Shown: one piece after another, positions 7,215-15,528 of the stretch
How positions within the stretch are numbered: position 1 is the first letter of the stretch
Layout of the letters: every line of letters begins with the position of its first letter
Source of the DNA: JADLHS01 sp039806955
GTDB lineage: Bacteria; Verrucomicrobiota; Verrucomicrobiia; Limisphaerales; JADLHS01
DNA length: 64,000 bases
Reading direction: 5' to 3'
Assembly (NCBI GenBank): GCA_039806955.1
Contig: JBDHQI010000002.1
Coordinates: 62,001 to 126,000 of the forward strand
Position numbers and translations under genes: made by a program
Notes under the pieces: model-generated
Database searches by the model: none
The model's input: only the letters and a program-made list of their open reading frames with translations
Told to the model about the DNA's origin: nothing

Positions 7215-9728
7215 ATGAGCGAAGAAGCCATGAACAATTTCACCCCGCGCGCCCAACAGGTCTTGGCCCTCGCCCGCAAAGAGGCGGATCGGTTCAACCA
7301 TAACTTTGTCGGTACGGAACACCTGTTGCTGGGCTTGATCAAGTTGGGGCAGGGCGTGGCGGTCAACGTGCTGGAGAAGATGGGGCTCGATCTGGATACG
7401 GTGCGCATGGAGGTCGAGAAACAGGTGGGGACTGGACCAGATCAAAAAATGATCGGGAACATCCCCTATACGCCCCGCGTGAAAAAAGTGCTGGCTCTGG
7501 CCTCGAAGGAAGCCAAGGCGCTGAACCATACCTACGTCGGCACGGAACATATTTTACTCGGATTGTTGCGCGAGGGTGATGGCGTCGCGGCGCGCGTGCT
7601 CAAGAACCTGGAGGTGGATATCGAACAAACCCGCCAGGAGATTTTGAAGGAGCTGGATCCAAATTTCGCCGGCCAGGATGAATCTGGTCTCGGCGAGGAG
7701 TCGGAAAAACCCGCACTGACAACGGGCGGTACTCCGGAAAAGAAGGGTGAGGTCAAGACGCCCGCGCTCAAGGCGTTCGGGCGCGATTTGACGGAAATCG
7801 CCCGCAAGGGCGACATGGACCCGGTCATTGGCCGAAAGGATGAAATCGAGCGCGTGATTCAGATCCTTTGTCGTCGCACCAAGAACAATCCGGTTTTATT
7901 GGGAGAAGCTGGCGTGGGCAAGACCGCCATCGTGGAAGGATTGGCGCAGGAAATTACGCGGGGAAACGTACCGGAAATTTTACGGGATAAACGGGTGGTG
8001 ACGCTGGACCTCGCGTTGATGGTTGCCGGCACAAAATACCGTGGTCAGTTTGAGGAGCGCATCAAGGCGGTCATGGACGAAATTCGCCGGGCCAAGAACA
8101 TCATTTTATTCATTGACGAATTGCACACGATCGTAGGCGCCGGCTCGGCGGAAGGCACGATGGATGCCTCGAATATTATCAAACCAGCCTTGAGCCGTGG
8201 CGAGCTGCAATGCGTCGGGGCCACGACGTTGAACGAGTATCGCAAGTACATCGAGAAGGATGCGGCGTTGGAACGACGCTTCCAATCGGTCAAAGTGGAA
8301 GCGCCCTCGGTGGAGGACGCGGTTGAAATTCTGAAAGGCCTGAAGCCGAAGTACGAAGACCATCACAAAGCCGAATTCACGGAGGACGCCGTGACCGCGG
8401 CGGTCAAACTTTCCGACCGTTACATCACTGATCGCTTTTTGCCGGACAAGGCCATTGACGTTCTCGACGAGGCCGGATCACGCGCGCGTATCAGCACCAT
8501 GACGCGTCCGCCCGAGGTGAAACATATTGAAACCGAGATCGAAGCCCTCAAGAACCAGAAAGAAAAGGCAATCAAGAATCAGGATTTTGAAGGCGCGGCC
8601 AAGGTGCGGGACCAGGAAAAGCAGGCCAAGGAAAAGCTCGAAAAAATTTTGACCGACTGGCGCACGGCGCGTGAAGAAAAGCGGGTGGTCGTGGATGAGG
8701 AGGACATCTTGACCGTGGTTTCCAAGTGGACCGGCATTCCGTTGAAACGCATGGGTCAGGATGAAATGGCGCGGCTGCTGGCCGTGGAAGACGAGATGGA
8801 GAAGGTGGTGATCGGCCAGCGGGAAGGAGTTTCAGCAATTTGCAAAGCGCTTCGCCGTTCCCGGGCCGATTTGAAGGACCCGCGCCGACCCATTGGCACT
8901 TTCCTGCTGCTCGGGCCGACCGGCGTGGGGAAAACGCTGCTCGCGCGCACGCTGGCCGAACAGATGTTTGGTGACGGCAAATCCCTCATTCAACTCGACA
9001 TGAGTGAATACATGGAGAAGTTCAACGTGTCGCGACTGGTTGGTTCGCCTCCCGGCTATGTTGGGTATGAGGAAGGCGGTCAGCTAACCGAACAAGTGCG
9101 GCGCAAGCCGTACTCCGTGGTGTTGTTCGATGAAATTGAGAAAGCGCACCCGGATGTGTGGAACATGCTGTTGCAGATTTTGGAGGAAGGGAAACTGACC
9201 GACAGCCTGGGGCGCATTGTCAATTTCCGTAATACGATCATTCTCATGACGTCGAACGTCGGTTCGGACACGATCAAGCGCGGTGCAACGCTGGGCTTTT
9301 CACCGGTTTCCGATGAGTTCTCGTACGAAAAGATGCGGGAACGCATTCTGGACGAATCCAAGAAGGTTTTCCGACCGGAGTTTCTGAATCGTTTGGACGA
9401 TGTGATTGTGTTCCGCACGTTGACACGTCCGGACTTGATTCAAATTCTCGAGCTGGAAATCAGCAAGGTGGCGAAGCGATTGAAAGGGAAGAACCTGAAA
9501 ATCGAATTGGACGACCCGGCCAAAAATTTCCTGGTGGAGAAAGGTTACGATCCGCAATACGGGGCGCGGCCCATGCGTCGAGCGGTCGAACGTTATCTCG
9601 AAGACCCGTTGGCCGAGGAAATTTTGCGCGGGCACCTGCACGAAGGCGATCCGATCCAGGTCAGCAGCGATAAGGAAAAGCTGACCTTCAGTCAGAGCGC
9701 ACCGACGACGGGAGCGCTATCGAGTTGA
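7215..9728 (+). CDS. clpC: ClpC-type AAA+ unfoldase
   Basis: The 837-residue protein has two Clp-N repeats (FTPRAQQVLALARKEA and the repeat starting YTPRVKKVLALASKEA), a first AAA domain with Walker A GEAGVGKT at about residue 232 and Walker B ILFIDELHT, a UVR/M-type segment (NQDFEGAAKVRDQEKQ) at about 455, and a second AAA domain with GPTGVGKT at about 569. This is ClpC: it unfolds substrates and feeds them to ClpP in the cytoplasm. In this operon it would accept arginine-phosphorylated proteins made by McsB. A second in-frame ATG at 7230 is an alternative start. The stop is followed by the convergent araC-type gene. Confidence 0.95.
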   Translation: MSEEAMNNFTPRAQQVLALARKEADRFNHNFVGTEHLLLGLIKLGQGVAVNVLEKMGLDLDTVRMEVEKQVGTGPDQKMIGNIPYTPRVKKVLALASKEAKALNHTYVGTEHILLGLLREGDGVAARVLKNLEVDIEQTRQEILKELDPNFAGQDESGLGEESEKPALTTGGTPEKKGEVKTPALKAFGRDLTEIARKGDMDPVIGRKDEIERVIQILCRRTKNNPVLLGEAGVGKTAIVEGLAQEITRGNVPEILRDKRVVTLDLALMVAGTKYRGQFEERIKAVMDEIRRAKNIILFIDELHTIVGAGSAEGTMDASNIIKPALSRGELQCVGATTLNEYRKYIEKDAALERRFQSVKVEAPSVEDAVEILKGLKPKYEDHHKAEFTEDAVTAAVKLSDRYITDRFLPDKAIDVLDEAGSRARISTMTRPPEVKHIETEIEALKNQKEKAIKNQDFEGAAKVRDQEKQAKEKLEKILTDWRTAREEKRVVVDEEDILTVVSKWTGIPLKRMGQDEMARLLAVEDEMEKVVIGQREGVSAICKALRRSRADLKDPRRPIGTFLLLGPTGVGKTLLARTLAEQMFGDGKSLIQLDMSEYMEKFNVSRLVGSPPGYVGYEEGGQLTEQVRRKPYSVVLFDEIEKAHPDVWNMLLQILEEGKLTDSLGRIVNFRNTIILMTSNVGSDTIKRGATLGFSPVSDEFSYEKMRERILDESKKVFRPEFLNRLDDVIVFRTLTRPDLIQILELEISKVAKRLKGKNLKIELDDPAKNFLVEKGYDPQYGARPMRRAVERYLEDPLAEEILRGHLHEGDPIQVSSDKEKLTFSQSAPTTGALSS

Positions 9729-9849
9729 GCTGGAATTCCGCCCCGAATTCATTCAGCCAGCGGCAATTCATCCTCCGTGAGCGAGGCGCTTCATGGTAGT
9801 CGCGGCTGGTCACTTGTCGTGACGACCGCTGGTTGCAAGCGCGGTGATT

Positions 9850-10746
9850 TCAAGTGTTGGAAGGCTCGGCGGCGGCGGCGCCAGTTTCATCCGCAAATCT
9901 CACCTGGCTGCCCCGATATTCTGCCGGGGTTACCTTTGCCAACTTTTTGAAGACGCGACAGAAGTAAGCCAGGTCGCGGTAGCCGCATCGCGCGGCGACT
10001 TCGCCGAGTTTCAAGTTGTAGGTGCGCAGAAGGTGTTTCGCCCGATCCGTGCGGACGTGCATCAAGTACTGACTGAAGGTCATGTGGCCCTGCACTTGAA
10101 AGATGCGGGACAGGTAGTTGGGCGAAATGCTGAAATGTTCGGCGACCGATTCCCGCGTGACTTCGTATTGGTAATGGCTTTGTAAATAAACGCAAATCTC
10201 CTCCAGCAAGGCCCGGGTCGGACTGAGGGGGTGGGTTTGGGCGACCGGATAGTTCTCGCCCAGACATAGCAACAAGGCGCGGGACAGGTCGGTAAATGCC
10301 GGCGCGGTGCGTTCCGTCATCGGCAACTCCAACAGAGCTTCCAGAATTTTGGGAATGGGGCCGGTCAACGGTCGCGGGCGGGAGAATTTTTGCGCCGCCA
10401 GGCGGGGCGCGCGCGGATTGCGCGAGTTGACGATGCTGATGCCGATTTGTTTTTTGCCAAACAAAATGGAAAGCAATTGCACCGGTTGCCGCCAGGTGGG
10501 CAGATTCCACCCGTTCGGTGGCGCAAAGAGTGCCATTCCCGGGCGCAGGCGAACGGTGACAACCTGGTGCTGCGCTTCAATTTGATTTTCGTAACAGCCA
10601 CTCAACGGGATTTCCAAACGAGGGAAGTTGACTACGTGGCTCAACAGCGGTGGTTCGAGTTCGTGACCGCAAACGTAAACGTGCTGGATGCTTTGGCGCC
10701 GCAGCAGTGCTTCCGGCCAGGAGGAAATCGGAGCGACGAAACTCAT
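9850..10746 (-). CDS. AraC family transcriptional regulator
   Basis: The 298-residue protein has a cupin-like N-terminal half (cupin-type sensor segments around residues 35-90) and a C-terminal AraC/XylS DNA-binding domain with two helix-turn-helix units: TRESVAEHFSISPNYLSRIF at about 195-215, and LGEVAARCGYRDLAYFCRVF with KKLAKVTPAEYR at about 245-275. It is divergent from the PTS operon with 96 bases between start codons, so it most likely regulates that operon in response to the sugar or its phosphate. The inducer is unknown. Confidence 0.88.
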   Translation of the reverse strand: MSFVAPISSWPEALLRRQSIQHVYVCGHELEPPLLSHVVNFPRLEIPLSGCYENQIEAQHQVVTVRLRPGMALFAPPNGWNLPTWRQPVQLLSILFGKKQIGISIVNSRNPRAPRLAAQKFSRPRPLTGPIPKILEALLELPMTERTAPAFTDLSRALLLCLGENYPVAQTHPLSPTRALLEEICVYLQSHYQYEVTRESVAEHFSISPNYLSRIFQVQGHMTFSQYLMHVRTDRAKHLLRTYNLKLGEVAARCGYRDLAYFCRVFKKLAKVTPAEYRGSQVRFADETGAAAAEPSNT

Positions 10747-10842
10747 GCGCAGTCGGGGGTGAATTGCCGTCGGGGGTGATGATACTTTAGTTCAATAAAA
10801 GTTACATCTTTCCGCTTGTGGCCTGGCGCTGCTCCCTTGACT
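10747..10842. promoter_or_regulatory. Divergent control region, araC-type gene / PTS operon
   Basis: The 96 bases between the two divergent start codons must carry the PTS promoter and probably the regulator's binding sites. The segment near 10780-10815 is AT-rich (TTTAGTTCAATAAAAGTTAC), unlike its flanks. I could not define paired half-sites with confidence. Confidence 0.4.
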
Positions 10843-11955
10843 ATGGTTTTCCGACAACCGCACACGTTGCGCAAAGTGAAAGAAGCGCTTCGCAAACACA
10901 AGCAATACTTGCTGACCGGGGTATCTTACGTGATTCCCTTTATCGCCTGTGGTGGAATTCTCATTGCCGTGGCGATCGCTTACGTGTTCCAGTTCCAACT
11001 TCTGGACGCTCAGGGGCGTCCGGATTTTTCCCAAGCGCCGCGCTTGATTCAGGACCTGGCGTTGATTGGGGAAAAGTCATTCCAATTATTTCCAGCCGTG
11101 CTCGCGGGATTCATCGCCTATGCCATGGCGGGGAAGCCCGGATTGGTGCCGGGTTTTGTGGGCGGTTTCATCGCGGGATTGCCTCAAGTGGTTGATGAGA
11201 AAAGCGCCAGCGCGGGATTCCTTGGGGCGCTGATCATTGGTCTGGCCGCCGGCCATGTGGTCAATTGGATCAAAAAACTGCCCGCGCCCAAATTGCTGCG
11301 CCCGGTCATGCCCATCATCATCATTCCGATCCTTGCCACCGTCCCGATCGGATTATTGATGCTGGGAATCAACCTGCCTATTGCCAAAACCATGATCGGC
11401 TTGGGGAATTTTTTGGAAGGACTGCAAGGCGGATCGCAAGTGGTATTGGCCATGATCCTGGGCGCGATGATTGCCTTTGATATGGGCGGCCCGGTTAACA
11501 AAGCGGCCTTTTTTTTTGGCGCGGCCATGATTCAGCAGGGTAATTTCACGGTGATGGGCGCGTGCGCCGCGGCCATCTGCACTCCGCCACTGGGGTTGGG
11601 ATTGGCCACCTTGATCAGCCGGCGGCGGTGGGCGGGCGAACAACGCGAGGCCGGTCTGGCCGCGCTCGGGATGGGATTGGTGGGAATCACCGAAGGCGCG
11701 ATTCCTTTTGCCGCGAGCGATCCGTTTCGCGTCATTCCGTCCATCATGATTGGTTCGATGGTGGCCGCCACGGTGGCAATGTTGAGTGGCGTTGGCGATC
11801 ATGCGCCACATGGCGGGCCGATTGTGTTGCCCGTGGTGGACAACCGTTTGGCTTACATCGTAGCCATTCTGGTCGGCTCGGTAGTGACCGCGCTTTGTAT
11901 CAACACTCTGAAACGAATCACGGAAAAGCCGGTGGAAACTTCGGCAGGAGCTTGA
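10843..11955 (+). CDS. PTS fructose-type membrane permease, IIC
   Basis: A 370-residue hydrophobic protein with about eight to ten membrane segments. It starts KHKQYLLTGVSYVIPFIACGG and has the IIC sugar-site region FDMGGPVNKAAFFFGAAMIQ at about residue 210, close to the fructose IIC pattern. It would carry the sugar across the inner membrane while IIB phosphorylates it. The ATG at 10843 is preferred over the upstream TTG at 10816. Its stop is 2 bases before the IIB gene. IIC and IIB, commonly one polypeptide in FruA, are separate genes here. The substrate is a fructose-like sugar by family only. Confidence 0.88.
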   Translation: MVFRQPHTLRKVKEALRKHKQYLLTGVSYVIPFIACGGILIAVAIAYVFQFQLLDAQGRPDFSQAPRLIQDLALIGEKSFQLFPAVLAGFIAYAMAGKPGLVPGFVGGFIAGLPQVVDEKSASAGFLGALIIGLAAGHVVNWIKKLPAPKLLRPVMPIIIIPILATVPIGLLMLGINLPIAKTMIGLGNFLEGLQGGSQVVLAMILGAMIAFDMGGPVNKAAFFFGAAMIQQGNFTVMGACAAAICTPPLGLGLATLISRRRWAGEQREAGLAALGMGLVGITEGAIPFAASDPFRVIPSIMIGSMVAATVAMLSGVGDHAPHGGPIVLPVVDNRLAYIVAILVGSVVTALCINTLKRITEKPVETSAGA

Positions 11956-11957
11956 AA

Positions 11958-12260
11958 ATGAAAATTGTTGCAGTTACGGCATGTCCAACGGGTATTGCGC
12001 ATACTTACATGGCGGCGGAACGACTCGAGCAAACTGCGCGCAAGTTGGGGCACGAGATCAAGGTGGAAACGCAAGGTGCCATGGGAATCGAGAATGAGTT
12101 GCAGCCCGAGGAAATCAACGCGGCGGATGCGGTCATTCTGGCTGCCGACATCGCAATCGAGAAACCCGAGCGCTTTGAGCAGGTGCGCAAAATTGAAGTA
12201 TCGGTGCAGGCAGCTTTGAAAAATCCCGAAGCTATTTTTCAGCGGGTGCAAAATCTCTGA
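11958..12260 (+). CDS. PTS fructose-type IIB protein
   Basis: The 100-residue protein begins MKIVAVTACPTGIAHTYMAA; the Cys of CPTGIAHT accepts phosphate from IIA and passes it to the sugar bound by IIC. The length matches a single IIB-fru domain. It follows the IIC gene by 2 bases and precedes the HPr-EI-IIA gene by 6 bases, so the three are one operon. Confidence 0.9.
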   Translation: MKIVAVTACPTGIAHTYMAAERLEQTARKLGHEIKVETQGAMGIENELQPEEINAADAVILAADIAIEKPERFEQVRKIEVSVQAALKNPEAIFQRVQNL

Positions 12261-12266
12261 TTGCTC

Positions 12267-14786
12267 ATGTCTCGCGAAGTCCAGTTCGAATGCGCGTTGC
12301 CTAACGGGATTCATGCCCGTCCCGCGAGCGCTTTGGAGGAAGTGACACGCAATTTTTCGGCGGAAACCAGCCTCATCAATGAACGCACGGGGTACACCGC
12401 CAATGCCAAAAGCGTACTGGCCATCGTCGGCGCGGATATCCGTCAGGGAGATCGCTGCCGCCTGGTGATCGGTGGGCGCGATGCCGATGAGGCATGGACG
12501 GCGCTCCGCCATTTTTTGCAGCACAAATTTCCGCATTGCGATGTCTCGCTGCCCGAGCCGGTGACGATGTTGAGCGGGACGAGCGAACTGCCCCGGTTGT
12601 TGCGCCAGGCGGGCGGGCGAATCCATCCGGGAAAACCGGTGGTGAACGGTATCGGTCACGGCCGCTTACGCCGCGGGCAGGGGTTGCATTTATCAAAAGA
12701 CATTCCGCTGCGCAATGGGGCCGGCGTGGAAGCCGAGGTTCGGCTTTTAGATGCGGCGCTGGCGGCGCTGGGAGCGGAGTACGAAATCCAACTACAACGC
12801 CAGGAGGCTTCGCTCGGACGGGATTTGTTGAAAGCGCATCGGGCCATGGCGCGGGATCCGGAATTCTGGGCGTATCTGCACGAGTCCATCCGGAAGGATT
12901 CCTGTTCCATTGCCGGCGCGGTGCTGGCGGCTAAAGCGCATTTTTCCAAACAACTGATTCACGCCGGTCAGGCGCTGTTGCGCGAACGTGTGCTGGACCT
13001 CCACGACGTATGTTTTCAGTTGCTGAAACAGGTCTATGGTTCGGCGGCGGTCAGCGAGCAGTTAAATCTAACTGAGGCCACAATTCTGGTGGCGGAGGCG
13101 CTGACGCCGAATCAGTTGTTGAGTCTGGATCGCCAGCACCTGCGCGGATTGATTTTAGGAATGGCCGGCGAAACTTCGCACACGGTTATTCTGGCGCGAT
13201 CCTTTGGCATTCCGACTTTGACTGGCGTGGTGGGGCTGAGCCAGGAACCGGGCATCGGTACGGAGGCGATTCTGGATGGCGAATGTGGTTTGTTGGTGAC
13301 TGAGATCACTGGCGCGGTGCGTCGCTATTATGAATTAGAGCGGCGACGACTGACTGACCGGCAAAAATGGTTGCGTCGCTTTGCGCGTCCGGAATTGCGT
13401 TCAGCCGATGGCATCGCGATCCGGGTCGGCGCCAATATCACCACCGCTGTGGAAGCCGAGGTGGCCCACTCGGCTGGAGCGGATGAGATCGGCCTGTTTC
13501 GTACCGAAATGCTCTTTCTTGACCGAGCCACGCCGCCGCCGGAAGACGAACAGTTCGCTGAATATCAGCGCGCCGTGCAGGCGATGGAGGGTCGCGCCGT
13601 GGTCATTCGCACGCTGGACATTGGCGGTGACAAGCCGTTGACTTATTTGAATTTGCCGGTCGAGAGCAATCCGTTCCTGGGCTATCGCGCGGTGCGACTT
13701 TATCCCGAGTTTGAAACCCTGTTTCGCACCCAGGTTCGCGCGCTGATTCGCGCTTCGGCGTTCGGTCAGTTGAAATTGTTGATTCCCCTGGTGAGCCTGG
13801 TGGAGGAGGTGCAATGGGCCCGGCGGATCATTCGCGAGGAACAGGAGCAGTTGCGTTCGGCGGGCGTGCGGTTGGACCCGATGATGTCCATCGGCGCCAT
13901 GATCGAAGTCCCGGCGGCAGCCTTTTCACTCGCTGCGTTGGGACGGGAACTGGATTTTTTCAGCATCGGCTCGAATGATTTGTTGCAATACTTCACCGCG
14001 GCGGATCGCACGGATCAACGGTTGAGCCAGCACTTCGATCCGCTGCATCCCGCGTTTCTTCGCTTGCTGCACCAGATTGCAACCACCGCGCGAGCCGCTG
14101 GAAAACCGGTTGGGGTGTGCGGCGAAATGAGCGGACGGCTCGAATGTGTACCGCTCTTGATGGGGCTTGGTTTGGAGCGAAGCAGCGTCGCCATCTCGCG
14201 GTTGGCCCCGATCAAGGCCGAGGTGACGCAATGGTCGGTCGCCGCCGCCCGCGAGTTGGCCCCCCGCGCTCTGGCGTGCGCCACCGCTGCTGAAGTGCGC
14301 CGGATTTTGGCGGAAGTCACGACGCGTCGCACGGCCAAGTTATTTGGGCCGGATTTGGTGATTGTGGATTCAGACAGCGCCAGCAGGGAAGAGGTGATCA
14401 AGGAAGTGACTGACCGGTTGTATGTCACTGGTCGTACGGCTCAGCCGCGATTGGTGGAAGCCGCCTTGTGGCAGCGCGAATCCGTTTACGCCACGGGTTT
14501 CGGTCACGGGTTCGCGATTCCGCACTGCCAGACGGATTCCGTGCAATTCGATTCGCTGATTCTGGTCAAGCTGCGCGAACCGGTTGAATGGGAAGGCGTG
14601 GATGGCGAACCAGTGAGCGTGGTGCTATTGCTGGTGATGCGCGAAACGGGGACCGCCCGCGAACACTTGAAGATTTTTTCCCAGTTGGCGCGGCGTTTGA
14701 TGGACGAAAAATTCCGCGAACAGTTGCGCCGCGAGAACGATCCCGAAGCGCTCTGCTCCATTCTGAAGCGCAGCCTGCGCGAGTAA
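12267..14786 (+). CDS. Multiphosphoryl transfer protein: HPr-enzyme I-IIA fusion
   Basis: This 839-residue protein joins three PTS parts. Residues 1-90 are HPr (NGIHARPAS, phospho-His at about 16, with a Ser in the AKSVLAIVG region). Residues ~110-670 are enzyme I (phospho-His in GETSHTVILARS at about 303, FRTEMLF, the RTLDIGGDKPL active site, and Cys in GVCGEMSG at about 617). Residues ~690-839 are IIA of the fructose/nitrogen type (GFGHGFAIPHCQTD, His at about 752). It should take phosphate from PEP all the way to IIB without other PTS proteins. The order resembles E. coli FryA rather than FruB. The ATG 12267 is chosen over TTG 12261. Confidence 0.92.
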   Translation: MSREVQFECALPNGIHARPASALEEVTRNFSAETSLINERTGYTANAKSVLAIVGADIRQGDRCRLVIGGRDADEAWTALRHFLQHKFPHCDVSLPEPVTMLSGTSELPRLLRQAGGRIHPGKPVVNGIGHGRLRRGQGLHLSKDIPLRNGAGVEAEVRLLDAALAALGAEYEIQLQRQEASLGRDLLKAHRAMARDPEFWAYLHESIRKDSCSIAGAVLAAKAHFSKQLIHAGQALLRERVLDLHDVCFQLLKQVYGSAAVSEQLNLTEATILVAEALTPNQLLSLDRQHLRGLILGMAGETSHTVILARSFGIPTLTGVVGLSQEPGIGTEAILDGECGLLVTEITGAVRRYYELERRRLTDRQKWLRRFARPELRSADGIAIRVGANITTAVEAEVAHSAGADEIGLFRTEMLFLDRATPPPEDEQFAEYQRAVQAMEGRAVVIRTLDIGGDKPLTYLNLPVESNPFLGYRAVRLYPEFETLFRTQVRALIRASAFGQLKLLIPLVSLVEEVQWARRIIREEQEQLRSAGVRLDPMMSIGAMIEVPAAAFSLAALGRELDFFSIGSNDLLQYFTAADRTDQRLSQHFDPLHPAFLRLLHQIATTARAAGKPVGVCGEMSGRLECVPLLMGLGLERSSVAISRLAPIKAEVTQWSVAAARELAPRALACATAAEVRRILAEVTTRRTAKLFGPDLVIVDSDSASREEVIKEVTDRLYVTGRTAQPRLVEAALWQRESVYATGFGHGFAIPHCQTDSVQFDSLILVKLREPVEWEGVDGEPVSVVLLLVMRETGTAREHLKIFSQLARRLMDEKFREQLRRENDPEALCSILKRSLRE

Positions 14787-14830
14787 GCGGCCGGATTGGC
14801 TGGCAGCTCTTGTCGCCTCATCGCCAGGCT

Positions 14831-15478
14831 TTATGCTCCGGCATCGCGAATGGGCAGATGGGCAAATCGCGCCACGGCTTCGGTGCGGGAGCGCACTTGC
14901 AGTTTTTCGTAAATGCGGCGGATATAAGTATTCACCGTGGGCACCGCGACGTTCAGGTTGTCCGCGATTTCCTTGTATAAAAAACCGCGAGCGAGCAATT
15001 GCAGTACTTCCGTTTCTCGTGCGGAAAGTTCCGGCAGCGCCGGCTGCGGCGACACGGGGCGATGAAAGGCGCGCACCACCTGGCGCGCGATGTTGGCGGT
15101 CATGGGCGAGCCGCCCTGATGCACCTCGCGCAGCGCGGCGATCAAGCCCGCGCGCGGCGTTTGCTTGAGCAGATACCCCGCCGCGCCGGCTTGCAGCGCC
15201 TGGAAGATGTGATCCGAATCCTCGTAAACCGTGAGCATGATGAATTGCGCTTCGGATAACCGCGGTTTGAGTTGGCGCACACATTCCGGTCCGTTCATGC
15301 CGGGCAGATTGATGTCCATCAAAATGACCTCCGGTCTGGCCTGCGGCAGGTGAGCCACCGCATCCTCGCCGGAGTCGTGATGACTCACGCACTGGAAGCC
15401 TTCGGCACGGTTGATCCAGTCCACGAGAATTTCACGCGCTTTTGGATCGTCCTCCACAATGGAAACCTTGATGGCCAT
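14831..15478 (-). CDS. NarL/FixJ-type response regulator
   Basis: The 215-residue protein has a receiver domain with the phospho-acceptor Asp in VILMDINLPGMNG at about residue 55 and the conserved Lys in YLLKQT at about 105. A C-terminal LuxR-type helix-turn-helix follows (LSARETEVLQLLARGFLYKE with VNTYIRRIYEKLQVRSRTEA). It would bind DNA when phosphorylated. The ATG at 15478 is preferred to one 51 bases upstream because the receiver begins there. It starts 50 bases downstream of the propeller histidine kinase, its evident partner. Confidence 0.92.
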   Translation of the reverse strand: MAIKVSIVEDDPKAREILVDWINRAEGFQCVSHHDSGEDAVAHLPQARPEVILMDINLPGMNGPECVRQLKPRLSEAQFIMLTVYEDSDHIFQALQAGAAGYLLKQTPRAGLIAALREVHQGGSPMTANIARQVVRAFHRPVSPQPALPELSARETEVLQLLARGFLYKEIADNLNVAVPTVNTYIRRIYEKLQVRSRTEAVARFAHLPIRDAGA

Positions 15479-15528
15479 TGGTGGATTTATAGCAGGTCGG
15501 GGCGCGCGGGTATTGTAGTGCTTTTTCA

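Noticed and set aside
9738..9760. Inverted repeat GAATTC-N6-GAATTC after clpC
   Set aside because: Arms are short and GAATTC is itself palindromic; no T-run follows, so it is not called as a terminator.
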